Assembly: GCA_033060915.1 (NCBI GenBank)
Contig: CM065393.1
Coordinates: 3,799,501-3,863,500 of the forward strand
From: Euryodendron excelsum
Taxonomy: Eukaryota; Streptophyta; Magnoliopsida; Ericales; Pentaphylacaceae
Length of the DNA: 64,000 bases
Direction: 5' to 3'
Shown here piece by piece: positions 44,986-55,100 of the stretch. The notes beneath the pieces were generated by a model. That model did no database searches and was not told where the DNA came from. It saw nothing but the letters and a program-made list of their open reading frames with translations. Positions within the stretch are counted from its first letter, which is position 1, and every line of letters starts with the position of its first letter. The position numbers and the translations under genes are program-made.

Positions 44986-45312
44986 TATTGGGCAGAGGAG
45001 AAAGTTCAACCACTTGTAGTTATTGAATTATAAACACTCAAAGATATAAAACACAACCAAGAATCACTCTTTTATTCAACTCTAAATTTTAGAGAGAACT
45101 CTCCCTCTTTATTTTTCTCTCTAACTCACTTCTCCTCCTTCTTCTTGAATTGATACAATGCCACAACTGACACTCCTTATTTATAGATACAAGCCATAAT
45201 GTGAATGGAGAATATGAAAGGAACAAATTCCTTCTTCCATGGTAGGTACTCTTCAACCATAGTGGTTCCTTCTAGATAGTCAAGTTTACAATTCCATTTT
45301 TACTTTTAAACA
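44986..45312 (-). repeat. Copia 2 LTR, 5' LTR of the element
   Basis: Matches 41,494-41,840 apart from scattered substitutions and one 20-bp unit. The plus-strand start is TATTGGG where the partner has TGTTGGG, so the terminal dinucleotide has mutated. Confidence 0.9.
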
Positions 45313-46035
45313 GTCAAGTGCAACCAATCCTCATTGGGATAATCTTTTCTAATGGCTTCAACTGTCTGCAACAAGTGCTCAATCTGAGGTTCATCCAAAT
45401 CAGGATCACTATCATCTACAACATCATTAAGAGTTCACAGCATTCCCATATGCTCATCTCCACTTTATCCAATTTCCCATACTCTTCCCTCATCCTTTTC
45501 ACCTGCATTTGCATTGTCCAATCTTTCTTCAGATATTATATCTATGCCTTTAGGCTGCTGTCAATTCAAAATTTCCATGTTAGAATTTTCTTTCCAATGA
45601 AAAACCAACTTGTGCATGAAGAAAATTGAAACCAAAACTAACCTAAATGATTTGCCGAATGAATTGATTTCCGGAGCCTCAAATCCACCGGCTAGTATGG
45701 TTTTTGGTACCGGAAATCCTCCATCCAATACCAATTCATTGGTATCAGATGAGACCTTATAACCCTCTGCTTCGTAACCTGAATATCGATTGCCATCAAA
45801 GTAAAACTAGTGATAAACATGCATTGAAGTTTCGGAAAAAAATTATACAGGAACATGGTTTGTAAAACAAGAAAATTTATATATATTCATATATGTATAT
45901 ATATATTACCAAGATCAGGCTGCTCCATGAGGATAGTCATCTTCCCAACAGAGTTCAAAACAATGAAAGCACAAAGCAAAGAAAACAGAAGAAATAGCTT
46001 GTGGAAGTGCGAGAAAGGCATGACAAGAAATGAGG

Positions 46036-46043
46036 TATTTATA
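46036..46043 (-). promoter_or_regulatory. TATA box of MIOX copy 2
   Basis: TATAAATA on the minus strand about 96 bp before the start codon at 45,940, in the same context as in copy 1. Confidence 0.6.
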
Positions 46044-46829
46044 GTAACATAAAAAGAAGTCCTTCCCTGATATTAGGAATGTTGGGAGTCCTGAACTGAA
46101 AATTCTAATAGTTCCCCTTACAGCCCTTGCTTATTTTTATCCCATTGGAAACCTTCAAACCAACACACACATGCGGTGACACGTCAACTCTACCCGCATG
46201 AAAGCGCGTGTGACCATGCTCCATTTTTTTTTTATTGAACAATGACATTCCAACATATTCGATGAAAATATAGTATTTTGGTACATGGCAAAATTAATAA
46301 ATTAAAAAAGAATAAAATGTTTAAATATATAAAAGATTAATTAAAATAATTTAAAAAATTGATACAACGACCTAGTTATTGAGTATAACAGGCTATCATA
46401 TCCAAAAACAAATTGAAAAAAACAACGCAAATATATTAGACTTGCCGGTATATCGATGATGCAATGATCAAAATTATCATAAAAAATTTGTATTCTAATT
46501 TCGATGCAGCTTTTGTGAGATTTTAGTTGTAGCTTTTACTGTTTTGTGGGAAATTTTTCATTAACAATCAATTATTCAATTTTTATAAACTTTTAACTTA
46601 AGAGTTTTTATATTTTTTTTACCAAAATTCAAATTTAAAAAATTTACAAAAGAGTTGCCTTCGAAAACTTTACGAACTTAAATTACACGCGCTCAAAGGA
46701 GAGTTAAACAATATCTTGAAATTGGAGTATGAGTTAGCTGCACGAGTAACCATTGTCTAACTCAACGTTAATTTAATGAGAGACTGACAACGAATGTAGA
46801 AACTAGTGACGCAGCATCGACTCATACTC

Positions 46830-47052
46830 AATTTGGTAACACTTTCAGTTTTTATTTTTTGTGGTGTGTTTTTATTATTTTTTTTATGTGTTTTTTATTG
46901 TTTGGTAATGAATATTTATAAATTATTGTTGTGCTTATTTTTGTATTTTTTATTTTTTTTCAGAATTTTATAACTAACCAAAATTAAAAAAAATTAAACA
47001 ATCATTATTTTTTAAAATTTAAAAAAAAAAAAAAAAAACCGTTACCAAACAA
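46830..47052. mobile_element. Candidate MITE, right-copy specific
   Basis: An AT-rich insert of about 220 bp absent from the matching place in the left copy (about 33,080). Ends are TTTGGTAACACTTT and, in reverse complement, GTTTGGTAACGGTTT, a terminal inverted repeat of about 11-14 bp. A target duplication could not be settled, so the family stays open. Confidence 0.5.
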
Positions 47053-47179
47053 ACAAGGCCGGTGTTTTGACCTTTTTGTTTTCTATTTGGTGGTGAACGG
47101 CCTAATAAAGAAAGATTTAGTAGACTAAGTAGAAGTACTAGGAACGGACGGTACTGATGATGCTACGTCAGAACAAACT

Positions 47180-47525
47180 GTTAGTTGTGGAGAAATTATC
47201 TAAGTAGGTCCACGTCAAACAAAACGGTTAGTTGTAGAGAAATTATCTAGTCGGCCAGACACACTATATGACCTGATGCACCCGACCTATTAAAAAGTAA
47301 ATACATCGAGTATTTTTCGCCTACTCAACTACATGATAACAAACATTAACACCTTCAGAAAGGTTTTATTTCCATTATCCTTCAAATTAGTTCAATCAAC
47401 ATATTGTTAATTTCATTACCTAAAAATTAGATTAATCAACATAAAAATAGGAACATGTTACTTTTAATAGATCGGGCACACCACGTGGTGTTCCGGACCT
47501 ACTAGATAATTTCTTGTTGGTTGTG
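47180..47525. mobile_element. Mutator-type MITE with 10-bp target duplication, right-copy specific
   Basis: The element 47,190-47,515 has ends GAGAAATTATCTAAGTAGGTCC and, in reverse complement, AAGAAATTATCT-AGTAGGTCC. It is flanked by GTTAGTTGTG (47,180-47,189) and GTTGGTTGTG (47,516-47,525). The left segmental copy has the matching decamer once (GGGGGCTGTG, 33,246-33,255) with no insert, so the empty site is visible. A 9-10 bp duplication fits Mutator-like MITEs. Inside, the left end with its flank is repeated ('gttagttgtagagaaattatctag' from about 47,228). No coding sequence. Confidence 0.75.
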
Positions 47526-49078
47526 TCTATTGGACTTGGTAAGAAACAATATCATAAAGCAAACACCTGGATTTAATAAAGCCTGTTCATTGAAGGTTTT
47601 TTATATTTTTTTTTTAAACCTGTTACAATTGTAGTTTTTCAAAGCACACACACCCTCTTAGTATATGAAATTAGTGAGAGTTACAGGGGTTAGTGAAAAT
47701 TATGGGTGTACACATTATGTGTGCCACCACTTCTAATCCTCTATTATACCCATTCACCGGGCTTGTATTATATGATATTTGATGGTTCACTAATTAGGGG
47801 GGGTTTGGACATCAATTTAAAAGTTATAAGCTATAATTTTATAAGTTATTTTTAAAAGTACATTTTTTAAATGACTTTTTACCAACAAAAACATGCGTGA
47901 AATCTATAAATTACTTTTGTGAATGGTGATTTAAGAAGCAGCTTTTTTAAGTGCCTTTTTTTTTTAAGGTGAGTGGAGCAACATTTAAAAAATAAGCTAT
48001 GAGCTTAAAAGAAAAGAAAAAGGAAAAAGAGAGAAAAAAAAGAGAAAGAAATGACAGATTTCAAATTTTTACTTATTTTATTTTTATGTTCTTTTGTTTT
48101 ATATTTTTTTTCACAACCAAACATAAAATGTAATTTTATATCATGTTCCCTTTCTTTTTCTCTCAACAAGTATGAGATCCAAACACATCATAGAAATAGC
48201 GTAGGACACATGTTAGCTACATTATACATCTGGGATTTGATTTATGAAGGATATTATATTTTTCTTGTGGTTGTTTGATCTATATGTTGGGGAAAGAGAA
48301 AAAATGTGTTTGTCCAACATAAAGCAGACAGTGATAGCGCTGAGAAGCTCAAAATGTGATATATCCAGCAACTACCATGCTTTGAGGAAGTGTTTGTTGG
48401 TTGCTTGGACATCGCATTATGGCTTGCTTAGTTAGACATTATTTGATGTCCTGATAATGCCTTAAATGAATTGGATCAACTTATATGCTGGTCTATTTAA
48501 ATAGCTTATAGTTTTTTTACTGTATTTTTTTTTTGGTTTCACTAAGAAAGAGGTCAAAAGCATAACCTACAAGCTCATTAAAATAAACTTCTAAAAATTG
48601 AATTTTGGTTAAAAACAAAAAACTTACAAGAGAAGATGCAAATATGCTATTTAAATAAGCTGAATGATGCATAATATTTTAGTCCTCATCTTTTCTCAAA
48701 AAATAAAAAACAAAAAAAAAAAAAGGAAAGGTAAACCACATCCTTTAAGGTTTTGACATAGGTTCTCCTTGAAAGGGTATATATATATATATATATATTA
48801 AACACCCTAATTCATCTAACTTAAAAACTCCACCTCCAGTTTAAAAAAAAAGAGTGGGAGTAAATCAGCCCTGGCATTTACAAGCTTCACTAAGCTAGGA
48901 TGAATATGTGTATTTTTTACATATTTGTGTCTTAATCACTCTTATCACCCTAATAACTGTCGCAAGCCGGGAAAAAGAAATCACTCCTGTTGATTCAACC
49001 TGAAATCCAGGGAATGATAAATTAATAAAGCAAGCAATTAATTGCATCTTGATACCCAAACCAATGAGAAAGTGAGTT
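47526..49078. other. Non-coding region between MIOX copy 2 upstream DNA and the ATPase gene
   Basis: Up to about 48,580 it is shared with the left duplication. Beyond that it is unique and AT-rich, with an (AT) run at 48,778-48,797. The last part should hold the 3' untranslated region of the Ca2+-ATPase gene (minus strand). No other gene recognised. Confidence 0.5.
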
Positions 49079-49178
49079 TTACCTCAAAAAAGAGGTCGAG
49101 CAAATATTTTCATTAAGAATACACTCACGGGGCGTCTTGGGGACAGGAATGAATTTGCCAACAAATGCAAGAGGCCAA
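49079..49178 (-). CDS. ACA: Ca2+-ATPase exon O (C-terminus)
   Basis: Completes Ser and reads [16 protein letters not shown], the end of M10 and the conserved IPVP tail. Without further splicing the frame ends at TAA 49,079-49,081 after 16 residues not typical of the family. A donor-like C|GTGAGT at about 49,128 would allow another short last exon downstream. Confidence 0.75.
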
Positions 49179-52100
49179 CTGGTTCAAGAGAAGTGGGGAT
49201 CATCAATACTTGTATAACGATTTCATATACCCCATAATTACAATTGATTTAGCAGTTAAAGATGATTAAATTGAAAATTCAAAGACATGTTTATGTTTAC
49301 ATGCATTGAAATGGAAATTCCCTTTGGATGAATATCTCCTGGGGGTGAAAAAAAAATTGAGAGAGAGAGAGAGAGGATGGTGTGTGTGTGGGGGCATGAG
49401 CCAAGGGCGAGGCAGGCATCTACAGTATAACCATAAATTATGTAGCTCACATATAACTTGGAAATAAAATTATTTCTACTTCAACATCTCATCAGCATTA
49501 ACACTCACCTGATAATGCCAATAACAATGGAAACAAGCCACAGTTTCCAGCTAAGCCGAACTGTAGAGGCAAACTTTCCAAGGAACATGATAATAATGAC
49601 CTGATGAAGAACTCGAATAAGATACTTAAAGCCATGATCTTATGCAATATAAATCTCCATGAGAGAGAGAGAGAGAGAGAGAGAGACCTGAAGCACAAGA
49701 GTTAGGCTAACTATCCCCATGAAGAGATAGTTTCTGGTCACCCCTTTAAATACATTATATTCATCAGGCTTCCGAGCATTAAATTCGTTGAAAATCTGCA
49801 ATCTAAATGGTCAGCTCTTTTGTGCGATTTAAGAAAACATCAAGAAATAAAATGACCATGCAGTCGCAACGAGTGGCTGGTTAAACATGAAGGTGCAGAG
49901 AAACTGAGCCAATACAATCTTTCCACCTTGACTTAAATTAACAGTATGTGCCTTGGGTTTAATGATAAAGCTTCAGTCTGTTGAACAGAGTGTTAGCTCT
50001 CACAAATAATTTGTCTCAAGCATGGCTCAGCCAAGTTCATAAACAGAGTAGCCTAACATTTTCATCTCTAAAAAATGCAGGTACTAAAGTGCTCCGCGTG
50101 CTAATAAATCATGGCTTAATTAATCAATTTTCATCTCTTTTATTTGGGTCAGTAGACTTACCTGACAAAGGACAAATGCATTGAATATCAATGTATTCTT
50201 CACTTCATTAGCATGGGAAATGTTGTCATGCTTTAAATTCAGGATACTTCTGCCTTGGAAATTGAGGACAAGCAGAACAACCACTTGATATAGAGCCTGT
50301 AGTTTTGCAACCACCAACAACAATTATCATTTATGGAAAGGAAGTGAACCAAAAGGACATAATATTTGAAACTTCAAATTTTGCCATTGTGATAGCCCAG
50401 AATTGCTGCAGTAAATCCAAACATAATCAAAGAATACCTGTATTAGTAAGTTCCTCCACATGATATTTGTTATCAGAGGTTCCCTGAGAAAAGAACAGAA
50501 GACAGTAATCAGTGCAGTTCACAGATCACCCAAAAACAATATGATAAGACCACCACCAACAAAAATAGAGAAAATTGGATAGAAGGACAAAGCCATTTCT
50601 TACTATATTCAGCTCTAAATAACGTAATCTATTCTATTATATAAAACCAACACTCAAATTAGTATGGCAGACAATTTTGGTATGCTGGCCTGTATTGGTC
50701 TCATCTTTTGTCACTTGGAGATTAAGAGAGAACATTCTGAAAAGAGGAGATAACTGGTACAGGGACTGGAAATAACTGAATTTAGAGAAGAAAATATACA
50801 ATAAGCTAACAGGTACGGCAGACTCGAATCGCACAAGACCCTCCTTAAGTAAATATTTAATAATATCTGGTGTTAAATACTTTATTGGGAAATCATACCA
50901 AATCCATGGTGAGGAGTAAATTAGTAAAATTGTCTCAATAAATACCAATATAGGGGGAAAGATGGTATCCTACTATTAATCATCAGAATGGAAACATACA
51001 GAGATATGTACAAAATATACATGACATCCATATAAAAAAACTATTATCAATAATTCACATGTCAAGTCTTTGCTAACCAAATTTCAAGCAATCATATTTA
51101 ATTATTCAAGCAGCTTACCTCCGTGTATTTAAAGCTATAAATTAATTAATCAAAGGACATCTCAAGCCACTTTACGCCTTGACAGCGTATTTATTTTGAG
51201 AAAAAAGCCAAAAGTGTTACTGTAAAGTTCCACATAAAGTGCTACATTTAGTGCAGGAAGTTGTGTAATTTTAGAGGAAGTACCACAACTAATGTACAAG
51301 GGAAAACCAAATACCTACTAATTCCATAAGTCAAAATAATTATGAAATGACTCTCGAGAACAGAAAGGAATAGGAAAGGAAGCAGTGGCCCACGTAAACC
51401 GCAAAATTCAAGTAACCAAGCAAAAGGCAGTTGTAACAAACATTATTTTTCCAACAGTAAAGTGCAACATAAAACTACAGATCAAAACTGGGGGAAGGAA
51501 AAAGAGACATGCAATACAATACTTGAGATAACCATCAAGAGAAGGATAAAAACCCATAAACCATCACAAGTAAAATGGATGCTCCATGTAGAGCTAACAA
51601 TGTATATGGCTTTGGTGGAATTAGATCAAACCAAATTATGAAGTGCACAATTTTTCAGATAGTTAGAACTTCATAATACACGAAAAATATTATTTCTATG
51701 TAAACAAAATACTAAATAGATGCAGTCAAGAGCCTCAAAAGGCACCAATTTTGAGCATGATATTGTATGGGTGTGTGTGGGAAATGCATTATGCTCATAG
51801 TAATCCATTATAGTTTGATAATCAGAGGCTCCTAATTGAGAAAATCAATTCAGTTACCTTCCAACATGGTAAGATGTACTATGAAAAGCAATGTATAGAA
51901 ATATCTAAATCAAGACTCAATCAAACCTGACAGCCAAGGAAGCCCATATGGTCTGGGCAAGTTGGCAGGCATCATGATTGCATGATTTAGCAAAATTAAA
52001 TCATTATATTCGCATACAAGCACTCTTCATCCCCTAAACACGTGTCTTTTCCAACTGCTACTACGATATCCACCAAATTAGCATTACCTAAATTTATGAA

Positions 52101-55100
52101 CTTACCCATTTTGCTTCGAGTCCTTATAGTCTATCTCTATCCTAAACTATAGCATGCCATCTGCCATTAAACCAAAACCCCTTAAGAACACATGAAAAAA
52201 GGTTGTTTCTAGTTTCTACATAATTTTGGCAGCTCTATATTGCCTGAACTGAATCAAGCTGAAATGATAGGATAAAATGATGGGATAAACTACATGCCTG
52301 CAATATATATTTGCATAGTTTCCACCATCTTAAGAAGTCTAACCTTCGACCAACAGGCTGCCTATGCATAAGGTGATCAGTTGGCGGTTCAGTGGCCAAT
52401 GCGAGTGCTCCAAGAGTATCCATGATAAGATTAACCCAAAGAAGCTGTAAAAAGAAAAAGAGAAGAACAAAATAAAACATCAATCAACAACATGTATTCT
52501 GGTGGGTTTGGTTGGGGGGGGGGGGGGAAAGGAATAGAGAGAGACAGTGTGTGTGTCTTAAACAAACCTGTACTGCATTTAACGGGACATCTCCAGATGA
52601 AACTGCCGCCACAACATTAATTACAAGAGCTGCAACGTTAACTGTGAGCTGAAACTGGATAAATTTCTGAATATTCGCATAAACAGACCTGCCCCATCTG
52701 ACCACCTGCATTGTACAGAATATGTTTGTTGATGTTCTCATAGTCTTTTATTTCCAATTTCATGCATACTTTAGAGCCATCCAACTTATCTGCATAAATT
52801 GTGATACTACCTACGACAAATCAAGAAAATATTAGGTCCTGAGATTGATTGATTTCGGAGGTCCAATTCCATTCCCATGAATATCATTACAAGAAAAATA
52901 TTGGGGACTGCTGGATTAATAGATGAATGGCTAGTACCTAAATTAACGTGGCAGATCAAAGGACAACTATAAGACTATTACACAACATTCAATTATAATA
53001 TGTTCTAATAGACTCATTGCTCAGAGATTAGAAAATAACCCAACAGACTTCATACAGCTATGATCCATATCTACTGCAACATCTTCACCCAGTAATGGAA
53101 TTGGAGTTCAGTAGGTCTAGGTTTTGGCATCTACAAGGCTCTGTGAGGCATCATGCCAGTGAAAATAAAAAAATAATGAAAAAGTGTTCAAAATGCTAAA
53201 GCCAATCATGTTCATTCCTTTTTCATCTCAAGGAACAATAAATAAAGTTCATTAACTTCATTTTTCTGTTCTACTGTACCACTGGAACTGCAGGGATTTA
53301 TTTTGGTTCAAAAGGGATGAGTTCACAAGACAGATATTAGTATATTCTCAACTGCTACAGTCAAGAGAATAATCTTGTTCAAACAGAAGTTGGTGCAATC
53401 ACCAGTTTCAGATAAGAAAAGAGGCAGACAAAGCCAGTCACCAAGATTCATTAACGTTTCATGTAGCAATCACAACCAGAATGTTTGCAATGTACATCAA
53501 CTAACCTTTACAACTGAGGCAAAATTGTCATCCAATATAATGATATCTGAGCTCTCTTTTGCAACTTCTGTTCCTTCGATACCCATAGCAAGACCGATGT
53601 CAGCCTACATTCCGAAAACAAGTACCAAATCATGTGAAGAGAATCAACAACTAATACACTTTCAAAATAAATTAAGATGAAACTGAAGAGGAATAAAATG
53701 AGGCTAGAACAAATGGACAATAGAAGTCCATCATCCAGATCAATGCACATCAGGAAACCCTACAAACACACCAATTGTGTGTTCCACAGGAGAAAATTAC
53801 ATGTTCAGTCCATTCATGAAAACAAACTCAACCAGAAAATGAAATTTACGTATCATTGGTTCCAATGTAGGAGCAACCTAAGTGGAATACATCAACAGTG
53901 GAACCAACACAACTTAAATATAAGCTCATTTAAGGAAGAGATCAATCCATGGACCTCTAATATCAATCAGACAATAAAACTATATCATACCTCATGTAGT
54001 GCAGGAGCATCATTAGTGCCATCTCCAGTTACTGCAACAACATGTCCCTTCTTTCTCAATGCTCGCACGAGCAGCAGCTTGTCATTAGGAGAAGACCTTC
54101 CCATTACCTATATAGAAACCAATTCATTTTTATTCGCGCTAACTTGTTAATTTTACTTTGGTTTTAAGGTGGAAGCACACAGATGATAATTTAGACAATA
54201 ATTTATAGAAGTTATTGCACAAGTTAATCTTCAAATCATACCGATATCTTCTCGGCAATTTCTAGTCTTTGATCATCTGAGTATGCACGAAATACCCTCC
54301 CTTCTATGAGATTTGGCTCAGTAGCATCTGCATCTGACCCTAGAATGCCACATTCTAAAGCAATTGCTCTAGCTGTTTGGAGATTGTCACCAGTCACCAT
54401 ACGCACCTATTCAAATGATAATTTTATTTTCAACCAATTGGGCCAGATAATATGATATAAAAACCTGCAAGACAGGTATATACATACATCGCAATAATAT
54501 TCAAGTCCCCAAACAAATAAAAAAGGTGGAAAAAGAAGGTACATTCAAACCATGCAAAACTATTCCCATGACTGAACATTACATATCGCATCTAAGAAAA
54601 CATTGTTATACGATTCTCAAAAAGAACATGTTCAATTGAGTGAGAAAGCATTAGATCATCAATGCAATATCAGTCTTCTCACCAAAAGCTCAACCATATA
54701 TTAGCATCATTCATGAATTACTACTAAGAACCATTCCAATGTTGTATATTTTATTCAGTTCAATAGTACAGTCTACAAAATCATTCAAATCAAGGGACAG
54801 CATAAATTGGGATAAATGTCTACACAATCACAGCAAGAATTAGGCACTTGCTTGGTGCCATCAAAGATCTACCAGTGCAATACACTGATAACACCACATT
54901 TCATCTGATTAATGTTCAGAACCCTACCAGAACATGTCACAAAGTTCTTATTTGCTAAAAGCCCATTGAAAACTACAATAGAAATCCTATGTAATAGTTG
55001 ATCATGGGACAGAAAAATAAACAGTATGGTAATCAGATACAATTAACACTAAATGCTTCTTTTCCATTCTTCCCTAGTTTAAGATTCAATTGACAACATT

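Larger units (their letters stand above)
41489..45317 (-). mobile_element. Copia retrotransposon 2 inside MIOX copy 2 exon 4
   Basis: The element runs 41,494-45,312 with LTRs of 347 and 327 bp, flanked by GTCAA at 41,489-41,493 and 45,313-45,317. It has an initiator-Met-type primer site, a polypurine tract and gag-pol on the minus strand. It is in the same orientation as the host gene. At 3.8 kb it is about 1 kb shorter than complete copia elements because most of RT and RNase H is deleted. It is of a different family from copia 1 by LTR, primer site and protein sequence. Confidence 0.9.
40273..45940 (-). pseudogene. MIOX: Myo-inositol oxygenase, copy 2, interrupted by a copia element
   Basis: Minus-strand exons: 45,940-45,910 (MTILMEQPDLG), 45,778-45,643 (intact, 136 nt), exon 3 absent, exon 4 at 45,502-45,313 plus 41,493-41,475, then 41,346-41,290, 41,211-41,159, 41,079-40,957, 40,871-40,802, 40,678-40,600, 40,473-40,393 and 40,299-40,273 (FFHTKLRW, then stop). 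Exon 4 ends LTALIH and exon 5 gives DLGKV, so the HD iron-binding pair is intact, unlike copy 1. Lesions: about 150 bp with exon 3 deleted; one base lost in exon 4 (GAACTC-TTAATG); copia inserted in exon 4; two stops in exon 7 (at the expected Cys and at Trp of WGHD); one stop in exon 9; exon 10 acceptor AG changed to TG plus one base lost. Clear pseudogene. Confidence 0.9.
40273..48580. repeat. Segmental duplication, right copy (MIOX copy 2 and upstream region)
   Basis: Direct-orientation partner of 30,261-34,820. It is longer because of a copia element (3.8 kb), a 326-bp MITE, and a 220-bp AT-rich element. It retains the true MIOX C-terminus that the left copy lost, and has lost exon 3 that the left copy retains. 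Confidence 0.85.

Noticed and set aside
51737..51907. MITE as explanation of the 171-bp inverted repeat arms
   Set aside because: No terminal inverted repeats and no matching flank duplications at either arm, so a MITE cannot be asserted.
53375..54150. Plus-strand frames over Ca2+-ATPase exons G and H
   Set aside because: Antisense shadows of the exons and introns; no motifs of their own.
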